Source: Enterococcaceae bacterium OF42-14pH9A | GTDB taxonomy: Bacteria; Bacillota; Bacilli; Lactobacillales; Enterococcaceae | Reading direction: 5' to 3' | DNA length: 64,000 bases | NCBI GenBank assembly: GCA_027692465.1 | Contig: JAQEYU010000001.1 | Coordinates: 1,435,338-1,499,337, forward strand | Part shown: piece by piece, positions 45,730-55,260 of the stretch | How the letters are laid out: each line of letters opens with the position of its first letter | Position numbering within the stretch: position 1 is the first letter of the stretch | Translations under genes and position numbers: made by a program | The notes under the pieces: generated by a model | The model's input: the letters and a program-made list of their open reading frames with translations, nothing else | Database searches by the model: none | Told to the model about the DNA's origin: nothing

Positions 45730-46827
45730 ATGTATCAAGCAAGTAATGAAGAACATCCGATTGAAATCGTAAATATTGCGTCATTGGAAGGAAAAGTCAA
45801 AGAACGGATGGAAGCCGGCGCGTTCGGCTATATCCGAGGCGGTTCCGAAGACGAATGGACGATGCGGGAAAATACTGCATCCTTCAATCAAAAGAAGATC
45901 ATGCCGCGAGTTTTGCGAGGTATCGATCATGCAGATTTGTCGACTAAGCTGTGGGATATCGCTTTGAAGACCCCAATCATCCAGGCCCCTTCCGCTGCAC
46001 AAGGCTTAGCTCATGAAAAAGGTGAAGCCGATACCGCTGTCGGAGTGGCCGCAGCCGGCTCTATCTTCTCCATCAGTACTTATGCCAACACAACGATTGA
46101 AGCTGCTGCCGCAGCTGCTCCGGGAGCTCCGCAGTTTTTCCAATTGTATATGAGTAAAGATGACGGCTTCAATGAATTTATTTTGGAAAAAGCGGTCAAG
46201 GCCGGTGCCAAAGCCATTATTTTGACTGCGGACTCTACTCTTGGGGGCTATCGGGAAGAAGACATCGTCAATCACTTCCAATTTCCGCTGCCGATGCCGA
46301 ATCTGGCTGTCTACAGTGAACAAAGTGCCAGCGGAGATGGTGAAGGAAAAGGGATTGCGGAAATCTATGCGGCCGCTAAACAAGGTCTGGTACCGGAAGA
46401 TATCAAGAAAATCAAAGACCTGACGCAGCTGCCGGTAATCGTCAAAGGGATCCAATCTCCGGAAGACGCAGAAGTTGCGATTGCCGCCGGTGCAGACGGT
46501 ATTTGGGTATCCAATCATGGTGGCCGACAACTGGACGGCGGTCCGGCTTCCTTTGATGTCCTGCCGATGATTGCCGGAGTTGTCAACAAACGGGTTCCAA
46601 TCATCTTCGACTCCGGTGTCCGTCGCGGCGAACATGTCTTTAAAGCCTTGGCCAGCGGTGCAGATCTGGTGGCTGTCGGTCGTCCAATCATCTACGGATT
46701 GAACCTCGGAGGCGCAGAAGGGGTAACTTCTGTTTTGGAACATCTGAATAAAGAACTGTCAATCACTATGCAACTGGCAGGAACCAAAACCATTGAAGAA
46801 GTGAAGAACACGCAGTTGCTGGATTAA
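45730..46827 (+). CDS. lctO: FMN-dependent L-lactate oxidase (alpha-hydroxy-acid oxidase)
   Basis: 365 aa TIM-barrel flavoenzyme oxidising L-lactate to pyruvate with oxygen, yielding hydrogen peroxide (EC 1.1.3.2). It follows Aerococcus viridans lactate oxidase well as I recall it (GSEDEWTMREN, IILTADST, VFDSGVRRGEHV-like end). The active-site base is His263 in SNHGGRQLDGG, with Arg266. It has no membrane segment, so it is not a quinone-linked dehydrogenase. AGAAGG precedes the ATG. Single gene. In enterococci and streptococci such enzymes reclaim lactate under aeration. A different 2-hydroxyacid as substrate is possible. Confidence 0.9.
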   Translation: MYQASNEEHPIEIVNIASLEGKVKERMEAGAFGYIRGGSEDEWTMRENTASFNQKKIMPRVLRGIDHADLSTKLWDIALKTPIIQAPSAAQGLAHEKGEADTAVGVAAAGSIFSISTYANTTIEAAAAAAPGAPQFFQLYMSKDDGFNEFILEKAVKAGAKAIILTADSTLGGYREEDIVNHFQFPLPMPNLAVYSEQSASGDGEGKGIAEIYAAAKQGLVPEDIKKIKDLTQLPVIVKGIQSPEDAEVAIAAGADGIWVSNHGGRQLDGGPASFDVLPMIAGVVNKRVPIIFDSGVRRGEHVFKALASGADLVAVGRPIIYGLNLGGAEGVTSVLEHLNKELSITMQLAGTKTIEEVKNTQLLD

Positions 46828-46902
46828 CAATTGTTTGAGCAGTAATCTAATGATTTATCCGGAATCCGGAACTGCTGCGATTTGCAAAAGAATAAAAAAA
46901 TC

Positions 46903-46958
46903 GGTGTATCCTGAAAAGTCTGTCGAGAGCGACTGTTTTTCAGGGTACACCTTTTTTT
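46903..46958 (+). terminator. Terminator of lctO, fused to repeat copy D
   Basis: GGTGTATCCTGAAAA pairs with TTTTCAGGGTACACC, then T7. The stem arms resemble the ends of the palindromic repeat, suggesting that a repeat end was recruited as a terminator. Confidence 0.8.
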
Positions 46959-47077
46959 GCGGACCTGCCGGAATCAAGGAGTAAAATGCGACAAATATGG
47001 TGCAAAGCTGGGTATTCACGATGCAGATTGCGGTGAAAGGGACCAAAATGTCTGCCGCTGGAACTTTCAGATGTATC
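46955..47077 (+). repeat. Palindromic intergenic repeat, copy D
   Basis: TTTTTTGCGGACCTGCCGG, ATCAAGGAGTAAAATGCG and GATTGCGGTGAAAGGGACC match the family interior. The right end is worn (AACTTTCAGATG). The rest of the 542-base gap 46828-47369 holds the 14 bp palindrome AAGATCCGGATCTT (47243-47256). Confidence 0.75.
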
Positions 47078-47369
47078 TTGTTTTCTTTGAGAAAACAAGC
47101 AGTGGTATGGCTTATTCTGATAGGAAGATTATGAGATGGTAAATTTTATTCCACAGTAATATTACGCTGGGAAAGTTATCAGGTGGGACTTTGCTGATCT
47201 GAAAATGAGCGTAGATTAGAATTGAATCAGTTCAAAAAAGAGAAGATCCGGATCTTTTTAATTAACCGCCTTTTTTAATAAAATAACATTAATTTTCATC
47301 GGTGACCTTTGCTTCTCTGTTATTCTTAAATCAGCAATTGGTCTATTTCAGGATAAAGAAGGTGCTGTC

Positions 47370-47492
47370 ATGCTCCGAAAACAACGCAAGTTTTGGTTAG
47401 GGTTCATCATGTTTATTGCCGGTTCGACAATACTGCTTTTGGTTTTTTTGTACATAGTTTTGAAACTGTTGGGAATCAGTTTTGTCGTTTAA
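47370..47492 (+). CDS. Small membrane protein, 40 aa
   Basis: ATG with AAGAAGGTG eight bases upstream opens a 40-codon frame. It encodes a basic N-terminus (MLRKQRKFW) and one long hydrophobic segment (about residues 10-40, LGFIMFIAGSTILLLVFLYI and on), ending FVV. This is the shape of a single-pass small membrane protein. A terminator follows 100 bases downstream. I do not recognise it. Evidence is the RBS, charge pattern and hydrophobicity only. Confidence 0.55.
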   Translation: MLRKQRKFWLGFIMFIAGSTILLLVFLYIVLKLLGISFVV

Positions 47493-47598
47493 GGTCCAAA
47501 GCAAAAAAAGCGGCAACTGCCCGACGTCGTTCTTTTAGAGCGCAAAGGGATATAGCTGCAATTTCTGTCAATGCAAGAAGCGGTGGCAGCAAAAAATA

Positions 47599-47640
47599 AA
47601 AGATCCGGAGACATCAGCGGGTGCTGGTTTCTCCGGATCT
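47599..47640 (+). terminator. Terminator-like hairpin after the small membrane protein
   Basis: AAGATCCGGAGA and TCTCCGGATCTT pair perfectly over 12 bp with an 18-base loop. CTATTTT follows. A lone repeat end (TTAGGGCGTGTC) lies just after, at 47681-47692. Confidence 0.65.
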
Positions 47641-47700
47641 TCTATTTTCTGTCGGGGCATTACCGGCTGCTGCTTGGAAGCTTAGGGCGTGTCCAGCGGC

Positions 47701-47871
47701 TCAGTAGGCGATTAAGCGGAAGATGCCGACGAAAAAAGCTTTGGTCTTGCGGATGAATTCGTTTTTGTCTTCCAATGTATCATAGACTTCGCGAATCGTC
47801 CGCCGAGTCAACAGATAAAACAAATAAATGCAAATCACTGTAAAAAATGCCAAAAAAAATAAAACCTTCAT
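47701..47871 (-). CDS. Small membrane protein, 56 aa
   Basis: ATG 47871 has GAGGAG ten bases upstream. The product begins with a hydrophobic stretch (MKVLFFLAFFTVICIYLFYLL) followed by a positively charged juncture (TRRTIREVY) and a hydrophilic tail with an amphipathic end (RKTKAFFVGIFRLIAY). The reading frame is open farther upstream, but those codons give unlikely sequence. The gene is divergent from ftsK with 293 bases between. Function unknown. Confidence 0.6.
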   Translation of the reverse strand: MKVLFFLAFFTVICIYLFYLLTRRTIREVYDTLEDKNEFIRKTKAFFVGIFRLIAY

Positions 47872-48164
47872 ATGATTCTTACTCCTCAACCTTACTTTTG
47901 GCAAAACTGCCGATACTTGCTGCCAAAGGACACCACATCCTCCAAGGCAGTTTAACAAAACATTCCTTAAAAGAAAAGTCAAAAGAATTGTGGCGGACCT
48001 GAATTAAGGCTGCTGTTTTGGCGGCTGCTGTGGAGGAGGGCTTTTCGGTAGCGGTGGTCGCCGCTGGTTTATCAAAATGGCGGGCTTTTTTCTTGTCGGG
48101 GGAAAACTTTTGTTCCCGTCGTTTTTTTTGTATAATGGTAAGGATGAAATGAGGGAGAAAAGCT

Positions 48165-50594
48165 ATGGCACAGAAAAAAAGCCGACGCAAGAAAACGAAA
48201 AAAGAACTGGAGCAGCAAGAAAAGCTGACCGTGGTCCTGGTGGGACTGCTGTTTGTCCTTTTTGCCGGCTTCGGGTTATTCAAATTAGGATTTTTGGGGA
48301 CCTTGATTGCCAACTGCCTGCGGGTCATCGGGGGCAACACCTATTCTGTGTTGTGTCTGGGTCTGGGAGCCTATGGAATCTGGCTGATGGTAAAAAATAC
48401 CCAGGCTCGGTTCCAAAATCGCCGTCGGATCATGGGTATTCTGCTGATTTATTTGGGGGTTCTGCTGATTTTTGAAGCAGTCATGTTCGCCAAAGTTTTG
48501 ACCAATGACCCGGCAATTCTCAAAACCACCTGGTCGCAGCTGCTGGTGGATATCCGTGCCGGAACGGTTTCTGAAAATGTCGGTGGCGGGATGCTGGGGG
48601 CATTGCTGTACAGCGGGACCTATTTTTTAGTTTCCCAGGTGGGCAGCTATCTGATTGCCGTACTGCTGATCGGCTTCGGCCTTTTTCTGGCCAGTATGCT
48701 CAGCGGCGGAGAAGCGGTGGAGCATCTACAGAAAACTGGTCAGAAGCTGGGAGAAATGACTGCCGGCGATCCTGAAAAGAAAGCGGCTCGTGCAGCCAAA
48801 AAAGAGGCGAAACAGGCAGAAAAAGCCGCCCGGATCGAGGCGGAAAAAGAGGTCGCCCGCCAGCAGATTGCAGCCAATGAACGCAATCAAGTTCGACCAC
48901 TGACGGAGGGAGAAAAGCTGGCGCAAGCCCAAGAGGAAGCGGCCGCGCCGGTCATTGAGCCGCAGCAGACAGATCTGCCGGTAATCATCGATGATTTCAC
49001 TCAGCAGGCCTATGCCGCCAATAAACCCGATAAAAAATCCTCGGCGGGAGCTGAAAAAAATAAAGCTGCCGCCGAGGATCAGTCAGGGGCAGAAGACGAC
49101 GGGGAGGACCTGGAATTTGAGATCGCCGAAGAAATCGAAGACCGGGATTATCAATTGCCGACAGCCGACCTTTTGGACAAGCTTCCGCCAGCGGATCAGT
49201 CGGGGGAATACAAAAAGATCGAACACAATATCGGTGTTTTGGAAAATACCTTCAAAAGTTTCGGTGTCGATGCCAAAGTGGTCAAAGCCAGTTTGGGTCC
49301 AGCGGTCACTAAGTATGAAGTGCAGCCGGCTGTGGGCGTGAAGGTCTCCAAGATCGTCAACCTAACCGATGATATCGCTTTGGCACTGGCAGCAAAAGAT
49401 GTACGGATGGAGGCACCGATCCCCGGAAAATCTTTGATTGGAATCGAAGTGCCCAACAATCAGGTTTCTACGGTCAGCTTTCGCGAAGTCATCGAAGCAC
49501 AGCCGGATCATCCGGATAAACTGTTGGAGGTGCCGTTGGGAAGGGATATCTCCGGTCGCGTTCAGACTGCTGATCTGACTAAGATGCCTCATCTGCTGGT
49601 GGCGGGTTCGACCGGGAGTGGGAAATCAGTCGCCATCAACGGCATCATTACCAGCATTTTGATGCGAGCCAAACCTCATGAAGTCAAGCTGATGATGATC
49701 GATCCGAAGATGGTGGAACTGAATGTTTACAATGGCATCCCCCATCTGTTGACTCCGGTGGTGACCAATCCCCGCAAAGCAGCTCAAGCTCTGCAAAAAG
49801 TCGTCAAAGAGATGGAAGAACGCTACGAGAAATTTGCGGCTACCGGTGTACGGAATATCACCGGTTACAATGAGCTGGTGAATCAGAAAAATCTGGAGAC
49901 CGGCGAGATCCATCCGACACTGCCCTTTATTGTAGTAATCGTCGATGAGTTGGCGGATCTGATGATGGTGGCTTCAAACGAAGTGGAAGACGCCATCATC
50001 CGCTTGGCGCAAATGGCTCGGGCTGCCGGGATTCACATGATTCTGGCGACACAGCGGCCGAGTGTCGACGTAATTACCGGGATCATCAAAGCCAACGTGC
50101 CGTCACGGATCGCCTTTGCAGTCTCCAGCGGCGTGGATTCCCGGACCATTATCGACTCCAATGGGGCGGAGAAGCTGCTGGGTCGTGGCGATATGCTGTT
50201 TCTGCCGATGGGTGAAAACAAGCCGATCCGGGTGCAGGGGGCCTTTATTTCCGATCACGAGGTGGAGCGGGTGGTGGCCTTTGTTACGGATCAGCAGGAA
50301 GCCCATTATGAAGAGAAGATGATGGTGACCGATGAGGAAGCTGCCGGTTCTTCCGGCGGCAGCGGCGAACCGGAAGATGAACTCTTCGATCAGGCGAAGG
50401 AATTGGTGGTAGATATGCAGACTGCCAGTGTTTCACTGTTGCAGCGGCGCTTTCGTATCGGTTACAACCGGGCAGCCCGTCTGGTGGATGAGCTGGAAGC
50501 CCACGGGGTAGTAGGACCTTCAGAAGGCAGCAAGCCCCGCAAAGTTTTGATCGAGCCACTTGTAGAAGAAGGCGACCAGCTGCCGGAAGATTGA
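48165..50594 (+). CDS. ftsK: DNA translocase FtsK/SpoIIIE
   Basis: 809 aa septal DNA pump that clears chromosomes from the closing septum. The N-terminus has four hydrophobic segments (to about residue 180), then a charged linker rich in Ala, Glu and Lys (about 190-330). The motor follows, with Walker A at 481-488 (GSTGSGKS) and Walker B Asp594 ([12 protein letters not shown]). The C-terminal gamma winged helix ([42 protein letters not shown]) reads KOPS/SRS-like sequences. GAGGGAG precedes the ATG and a TATAAT lies at 48131-48136. Single gene. Confidence 0.97.
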   Translation: MAQKKSRRKKTKKELEQQEKLTVVLVGLLFVLFAGFGLFKLGFLGTLIANCLRVIGGNTYSVLCLGLGAYGIWLMVKNTQARFQNRRRIMGILLIYLGVLLIFEAVMFAKVLTNDPAILKTTWSQLLVDIRAGTVSENVGGGMLGALLYSGTYFLVSQVGSYLIAVLLIGFGLFLASMLSGGEAVEHLQKTGQKLGEMTAGDPEKKAARAAKKEAKQAEKAARIEAEKEVARQQIAANERNQVRPLTEGEKLAQAQEEAAAPVIEPQQTDLPVIIDDFTQQAYAANKPDKKSSAGAEKNKAAAEDQSGAEDDGEDLEFEIAEEIEDRDYQLPTADLLDKLPPADQSGEYKKIEHNIGVLENTFKSFGVDAKVVKASLGPAVTKYEVQPAVGVKVSKIVNLTDDIALALAAKDVRMEAPIPGKSLIGIEVPNNQVSTVSFREVIEAQPDHPDKLLEVPLGRDISGRVQTADLTKMPHLLVAGSTGSGKSVAINGIITSILMRAKPHEVKLMMIDPKMVELNVYNGIPHLLTPVVTNPRKAAQALQKVVKEMEERYEKFAATGVRNITGYNELVNQKNLETGEIHPTLPFIVVIVDELADLMMVASNEVEDAIIRLAQMARAAGIHMILATQRPSVDVITGIIKANVPSRIAFAVSSGVDSRTIIDSNGAEKLLGRGDMLFLPMGENKPIRVQGAFISDHEVERVVAFVTDQQEAHYEEKMMVTDEEAAGSSGGSGEPEDELFDQAKELVVDMQTASVSLLQRRFRIGYNRAARLVDELEAHGVVGPSEGSKPRKVLIEPLVEEGDQLPED

Positions 50595-50634
50595 CTTGGA
50601 AAAGTCTGAATCCACACTGAATTATGCTGTTAAG

Positions 50635-50677
50635 AAACGATACGAAGACGGATAATCCGGGCTTTGTATCGTTTTTT
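50635..50677 (+). terminator. Terminator of ftsK
   Basis: AAACGATAC pairs with GTATCGTTT, loop of 21 bases, T run. The hairpin opens the 413-base gap 50595-51007. Confidence 0.75.
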
Positions 50678-50803
50678 CTTTGAGCAGCGGGGGCAGTTAC
50701 CGACAAGCATCAGAGGCAATGAATAGAAAGAAGGCTGTTTTCAAACAAGTCGAATTGAAACTTTCTTAATTTTTTCAACGGTCGCAAAAATCTGTGAAGG
50801 CTG

Positions 50804-50832
50804 TTGTCATCGTATTCTCACACAAATATTCT
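50804..50832 (+). promoter_or_regulatory. Promoter of the Bce-type ABC genes
   Basis: TTGTCA, 17-base spacer, TATTCT, leaving a leader of about 170 bases. No BceR-type operator can be recognised with confidence. Confidence 0.45.
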
Positions 50833-51007
50833 TCAAGCTTTCAAGGAAATAACAAAAATGTTAGACGTGTCTTGCGGTTATCGATGTTCTTTTTTCGGCC
50901 TTTTGTCTAAACTGGTGGATGTAGAGTAAAAAATAATTTGCGTCGTTTGGCGTCGGCAGCTGACTGTCTGACAGAAAGATCCTGATGACGGAAAAGGAGA
51001 GAATACA

Positions 51008-51757
51008 GTGCTGCAAGTAGAAAAATTAACAAAAGTATACGGAGATACCGTCCGTTACGAAGCGTTGAAGGGAATCGATCTGACGGTGGAGGACGGGGAA
51101 TTCATCGGAATCATGGGGCCTTCCGGAAGCGGCAAGTCGACGTTTTTGAATCTGTTGGCGACGATCGATGAACCTACCAGTGGGAAGATCCTGCTGAACG
51201 GCCAAAATCCTCACGAATTGAAGCCGGACGAGATCGCTGCTTTTCGGCGTCATGAGCTGGGGTTCGTTTTTCAGAGCTTCAATCTGCTGCCGACTTTGAC
51301 GGTGGAAGAAAATATTGTACTGCCTTTGACTTTGGACGGTGAGAAAGTCGCGGTCATGAAACGGGCGGTCCGGTTGGTGTCTGAACGTTTGGGGATCAGT
51401 GAGCTTTTGCCTAAACGGATTGCTGAAATCTCCGGCGGGCAGGCACAGCGGGTGGCGGTAGCCCGTGCGATGATCCATAATCCTCAGCTGGTACTGGCAG
51501 ATGAACCGACTGGGAACTTGGATACCAAGTCTTCAAAGGATGTCATGGGGTTATTGGCCCAGCTGAATCAAGAAGAACAGGCGACAGTCTTGATGGTGAC
51601 GCATGATCCCTTGGCAGCCAGCTATTGTAAACGGATCGTCTTCATCAAAGACGGTGAACTGGTCAAAGAGATCCGGCGGGACAATGGACAGCAGGCCTTT
51701 TACGGTGTGATCATGGAAGAACTGGCCCGGATCGAGGGGGTCGACGATGAATTTTAA
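51008..51757 (+). CDS. Bce-type ABC transporter ATP-binding protein
   Basis: 249 aa ATPase of a BceAB/MacB-like system that senses or removes antimicrobial peptides such as bacitracin at the membrane. Walker A at residues 37-45 (GPSGSGKST), Q-loop (VFQSFNLLP), signature SGGQ at 142-145 and Walker B with Glu166 (LVLADEPTG). The start is GTG, with GGAG eight bases before it. It overlaps the permease gene by 11 bases. No Bce-type kinase/regulator pair lies in the window, so regulation must come from elsewhere. Confidence 0.92.
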   Translation: MLQVEKLTKVYGDTVRYEALKGIDLTVEDGEFIGIMGPSGSGKSTFLNLLATIDEPTSGKILLNGQNPHELKPDEIAAFRRHELGFVFQSFNLLPTLTVEENIVLPLTLDGEKVAVMKRAVRLVSERLGISELLPKRIAEISGGQAQRVAVARAMIHNPQLVLADEPTGNLDTKSSKDVMGLLAQLNQEEQATVLMVTHDPLAASYCKRIVFIKDGELVKEIRRDNGQQAFYGVIMEELARIEGVDDEF

Positions 51758-53564
51758 TCAATTTGTAGTGCGCAATACAATGCGCAACAAGCATCTTTAT
51801 CTGGCCTATTTTTTGAGTACGATGTTTTCTGTGATGATCTTTTTCACCTTCAGTGTCTTCGCTTTTCATCCGATTCTGGCAGATGGTCTGAATCGTCAGG
51901 CGCAGACGGGGATGATGGTAGCGGCAGTAATTATCTACGGCTTTGCTTTTTTCTTTGTTATGTATTCCATGGGCGTCTTTTTACAGTCCCGTAAAAAAGA
52001 ATTCGGGCTGTTGATGATCCAGGGGATGAGTCCGCTGCAGCTGCGCAAGATGGTCTTTATCGAAAACCTGGTGATCGGTCTGTTTGCGACCATCGGCGGT
52101 ATTTTGATCGGACTGGGCTTTTCGCAAATCATCCTGCTGCTCTCCAAGCAGATGATCGGGATTGAGTTTGCCTTCTATTTTCCGGTCAAAGCGATCGGTA
52201 TGACGGCGGCGGCCTTTATCGTCTTGTTTTTGCTGATCTCCTTTTTCATCCAGTTCAGTCTGCCAAAGCTCAGTGTTCAAACCCTGTTGAAGGCTGGTGA
52301 GCTGGGCAAGGGATCCTTCAAAGCTTCTTTGTGGCGCAGTCTGGCTGCAATAATCCTGATCGGAGCCGGCTATGGTGCAGCTTTATGGGCTCGGGGAACG
52401 ACGGTCTTCATGGTCTTCATTCCGGTCGTTTTCGTGGTGATCCTGGGAACGAAATTTCTCTTCGATCAGCTCAGCGTTTTCATCATTGAACGACTCAGGA
52501 AAAGTGAGCACGTGTTTTGGAAAAAGACGAATATGGTGGTCTTCTCCGACTTGGCTTTTCGTATGAAAGACAATGCCCGCTCTTTCTTTTTAGTGGCGGT
52601 CATTTCAACGGTAGCCTTTGCTGCTATCGGGACTTTGTACGGTTTCCAGGATATGCTGGTGGGCACGTTGGATCGGACTCCTTATGAATTTTCCCTGGCT
52701 GACGGCAATGCCGAACAAATCAAAGCTGTCGACGATCGTCTGACAAAAGAGAACATTGGCTATGAAAAGACCGACTATCGCTATGTCACTACTGCCGACG
52801 CTTCTTTCATCACGGAAGCCGATTTCAACAAGCTGGCTAAAGCGACCGGTGATCAGACCGTTGCGGTTGGGAAGCTGCAGGCGGTCCAAGTACAACCGGA
52901 TGTTGGTGGGACAGCAGACAGCAGCAAGCAGTCGGCGGTAACCATCGATAACACGGATTATGAAGTCACCGGTACGGTAGCCAGTCATACATTGGCTGTG
53001 GGGATGCCGCTGTTCGTGATCCCGAACGACACGAAGATTCCTGATGCCAGCCAATATGAGACCGTTATTTGGTTGACGGCGGATGCTTCTGAAGAAAAAC
53101 TGATTGCTGTTGGTGATGCACTGGCCAAAAACGACCGGGGACTGATTGCCAAATCAGCAACTCGTCATGAAATCATCGGGATGTACTCGCCGATTCTTTT
53201 TGTCGGAATCTTTATCGGGATTGTCTTCTTTGTTTCAGCCGGCTCGTTTCTGTATTTCCGTTTATACAGCGATATGGATCAGGATATCGAAAAATTCCGG
53301 ATGATCCACAAACTGGGACTGGCGAAAAAAGAGCTGCGCAAGATGATTTACCAGCAGATCGGAATCTTGTTCTTCACGCCAATCATCGTGTCCTTGTGTC
53401 ACGGTGCGGTGGCGCTGACGGCGATGTATCATATGTTCAATATGAAAATGCAGTTGGCCGGCTGGGAAGTATTGGGTATCTTTTTAGTGATCCAGATCAT
53501 TTACTATCTGGTAGCCCGCAGCTTCTATTTCCGGAAAGTCTATCGTACATTGGCAAACAGCTGA
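51747..53564 (+). CDS. Bce-type ABC transporter permease (FtsX domains)
   Basis: 605 aa membrane protein overlapping the ATPase gene. Ten hydrophobic segments in two FtsX-like blocks, with a large extracellular domain of about 200 residues (about 305-475) between segments VII and VIII, as in BceB. The end VARSFYFRKVYRTLANS is typical. The partner ATPase and domain layout support a role in antimicrobial peptide resistance or sensing. It is not known whether it detects bacitracin, nisin or another peptide. Confidence 0.92.
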   Translation: MNFNQFVVRNTMRNKHLYLAYFLSTMFSVMIFFTFSVFAFHPILADGLNRQAQTGMMVAAVIIYGFAFFFVMYSMGVFLQSRKKEFGLLMIQGMSPLQLRKMVFIENLVIGLFATIGGILIGLGFSQIILLLSKQMIGIEFAFYFPVKAIGMTAAAFIVLFLLISFFIQFSLPKLSVQTLLKAGELGKGSFKASLWRSLAAIILIGAGYGAALWARGTTVFMVFIPVVFVVILGTKFLFDQLSVFIIERLRKSEHVFWKKTNMVVFSDLAFRMKDNARSFFLVAVISTVAFAAIGTLYGFQDMLVGTLDRTPYEFSLADGNAEQIKAVDDRLTKENIGYEKTDYRYVTTADASFITEADFNKLAKATGDQTVAVGKLQAVQVQPDVGGTADSSKQSAVTIDNTDYEVTGTVASHTLAVGMPLFVIPNDTKIPDASQYETVIWLTADASEEKLIAVGDALAKNDRGLIAKSATRHEIIGMYSPILFVGIFIGIVFFVSAGSFLYFRLYSDMDQDIEKFRMIHKLGLAKKELRKMIYQQIGILFFTPIIVSLCHGAVALTAMYHMFNMKMQLAGWEVLGIFLVIQIIYYLVARSFYFRKVYRTLANS

Positions 53565-53687
53565 TGAAGTGGGAAAATGCAAGAGATTTTCTGAATACTG
53601 TCGTGTAGGTGTTGTGGTCTACTTTAGCAGGAATTCCCGCTTCGTTCTGAAAAAACAGCAGCCTGATGCATTCTAAAATATGGCTTA

Positions 53688-53732
53688 AAAACCTCTGTCT
53701 TGCGGCTGACCAAGCCAAGACAGAGGTTTTTT
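53688..53732 (+). terminator. Terminator of the Bce-type operon
   Basis: AAAACCTCTGTCTTG pairs with CAAGACAGAGGTTTT, then TT. This opens the 401-base gap 53565-53965. Confidence 0.82.
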
Positions 53733-53761
53733 GCGAGCTTAAAGGTTAAAAAAAGAGGCAG

Positions 53762-53847
53762 AATTCGACAAAAATGGGCACTGCCTGTCCGAATTTGCCC
53801 ACGGAGGCCGCTGTTTGGCGGTCTTTGTGAGAGTTGTCGAATTTTTT
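53762..53847. ncRNA. Candidate structured RNA with three-way junction and T-run
   Basis: AATTCGACAA (53762-53771) pairs with TTGTCGAATT (53834-53843) and TTTT follows. Inside, GGGCA/TGCCC and GGCCGC/GCGGTC give two more arms, making a three-way junction. It ends before the rlmN promoter at 53866, so it is not the rlmN leader. No good promoter upstream is seen, so it may be only a complex terminator. Confidence 0.4.
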
Positions 53848-53865
53848 AAGATCCCGCAGACGTGA

Positions 53866-53894
53866 TTGCGCAAAGAAGGGATTTCCGTTATAGT
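53866..53894 (+). promoter_or_regulatory. Promoter of rlmN
   Basis: TTGCGC, 17-base spacer, TATAGT, about 70 bases before the start. Confidence 0.5.
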
Positions 53895-53965
53895 AGGAAC
53901 GATGTTTTTACTTGGGCAAAGCTGAGCGAGACAGCCTTGCCGATCATATGAAACGAGGGAACGAA

Positions 53966-55036
53966 TTGAATCCATCTATTTACGGAATGACCAAACCTCA
54001 GCTGGAGGAGTGGTTCATTGATCACCAGGAAAAGAAATTCCGGGCAGCCCAGGTCTGGGAATGGCTCTATGAAAAACGGGTCCAGAGCTTTAGTGAAATG
54101 ACCAATCTTTCCAAAGGGCTGATCGAAAAGCTGGCAGAAAGCTTTGTCATCAATCCGCTGAAGCAATTGGTAGTGCAAGAAGCGAAAGACGGCACGGTGA
54201 AGTACTTGTTCGAGCTGCCGGACAAAATGATGATTGAAACGGTTTTGATGCGTCAAGAATACGGCATGTCCGTGTGTGTCACGACTCAGGTGGGCTGTAA
54301 TATCGGCTGTACTTTCTGTGCCAGTGGTCTGTTGCGCAAGCAGCGGGATCTGACGGCCGGAGAGATCACGGCCCAAATCATGTTGGTGCAGCGCTATTTT
54401 GACGAGCGGGATCAGGATGAACGGGTTTCCCATGTAGTGGTCATGGGAATCGGTGAGCCTTTTGACAATTACGACAATGTGATGCAGTTCATCACCATCA
54501 TCAACGATGCCAAAGGATTGGCCATCGGTGCCCGCCACATCACGGTCTCTACCAGTGGCTTAGCCCGCAAGATTCGACAGTTTGCTGATAACGGTCTGCA
54601 GGTGAATCTGGCAATCTCGCTGCATGCGCCAAACAATGAAGTCCGTTCTTCCATGATGCGCATCAACAAGAGCTATCCAATCGAAACATTGATGGAAGCG
54701 GTCGATTTCTATCTGTCGAAAAACAACCGCCGTATCACCTTCGAATACATTATGCTGCACGATGTCAATGACCGGGCCGAGCATGCCCAACAGCTGGCAG
54801 ATCTGCTGCAGGACAAAAAGAAACTGGCCTATGTGAATCTGATTCCTTATAATCCTGTCAATGAACATGATCAGTATTCCCGCAGCGATAAAGCGGATGT
54901 CCTGAAATTTTATGATATCCTGAAAAAGCGCGGCATCAACTGCGTCATTCGCAAAGAACACGGCACCGATATCGATGCGGCTTGTGGTCAACTTCGCAGC
55001 AAGCAGATGAAAAAACAAAAACGAGCAGTCGTTTAA
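53966..55036 (+). CDS. rlmN: 23S rRNA (A2503-C2)/tRNA methyltransferase RlmN
   Basis: 356 aa radical-SAM enzyme that methylates C2 of A2503 in 23S rRNA and A37 in some tRNAs. The 4Fe-4S ligands are Cys111, Cys115 and Cys118 (CNIGCTFC), and the resolving Cys340 lies in [15 protein letters not shown]. The start is taken as TTG 53966, because GAGGG lies six bases upstream and the resulting NPSIYGMTK aligns with known enterococcal RlmN beginnings; the ATG at 53948 is an alternative. It is not the resistance enzyme Cfr, since the sequence is RlmN-like throughout. Single gene. Confidence 0.93.
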   Translation: MNPSIYGMTKPQLEEWFIDHQEKKFRAAQVWEWLYEKRVQSFSEMTNLSKGLIEKLAESFVINPLKQLVVQEAKDGTVKYLFELPDKMMIETVLMRQEYGMSVCVTTQVGCNIGCTFCASGLLRKQRDLTAGEITAQIMLVQRYFDERDQDERVSHVVVMGIGEPFDNYDNVMQFITIINDAKGLAIGARHITVSTSGLARKIRQFADNGLQVNLAISLHAPNNEVRSSMMRINKSYPIETLMEAVDFYLSKNNRRITFEYIMLHDVNDRAEHAQQLADLLQDKKKLAYVNLIPYNPVNEHDQYSRSDKADVLKFYDILKKRGINCVIRKEHGTDIDAACGQLRSKQMKKQKRAVV

Positions 55037-55053
55037 TGCTCCTTCAAGCAGTG

Positions 55054-55123
55054 CGCATCCGATTTTTTCGGGTGCGTTTTTTAGAGTTTTAAAACAAAGA
55101 AAAGCCGCGAGGGGATCGCGGCT
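55054..55123 (+). terminator. Terminator of rlmN and a second hairpin
   Basis: CGCATCCG/CGGGTGCG with T6 (55054-55082). A second perfect hairpin AAGCCGCG/CGCGGCTT lies at about 55102-55123. On the minus strand this second hairpin is followed by TTTTC and could end a transcript from the TnpB-like locus. Confidence 0.75.
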
Positions 55124-55179
55124 TACTTAAATGGTTTGTTATAATTAGTGGACAGTGATTCCTAGAAACAAAAATTCCG

Positions 55180-55260
55180 AGATTTTTTCTATACCCTAGG
55201 CGATCCCTGGAGTCCCTTCCAGTTCATATGCAAACGCCAAGCGACTGCTTCAGGCGTTTT
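55180..55260 (-). ncRNA. Putative guide RNA (omega/reRNA-like) scaffold at the 3' end of the TnpB-like gene
   Basis: On the minus strand AAACGCC (55259-55253) pairs with GGCGTTT (55238-55232), and this stem straddles the stop codon at 55252-55250. A second hairpin CTGGA/TCCAG spans 55222-55207, followed by GGGATCG. This 3' overlap of coding sequence and structured RNA is how TnpB guide RNAs are organised. Sequence below about 55205 (beginning CCTAGGGTATAG on the minus strand) would be the guide. The scaffold-guide border is inferred; expression is not shown. Confidence 0.55.

Noticed and set aside
45730..46827. Isopentenyl diphosphate isomerase type 2 or quinone-linked lactate dehydrogenase
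   Set aside because: The active-site segment SNHGGRQLDGG and overall pattern match lactate oxidase, and there is no membrane segment.
47393..47599. 68-residue frame near the 40-residue membrane protein
   Set aside because: It starts inside that gene in another phase, without a ribosome site, and ends in a hairpin region.
53966..55036. Cfr resistance methyltransferase
   Set aside because: Sequence pattern and single-copy chromosomal context fit RlmN; nothing suggests the C8-methylating variant.
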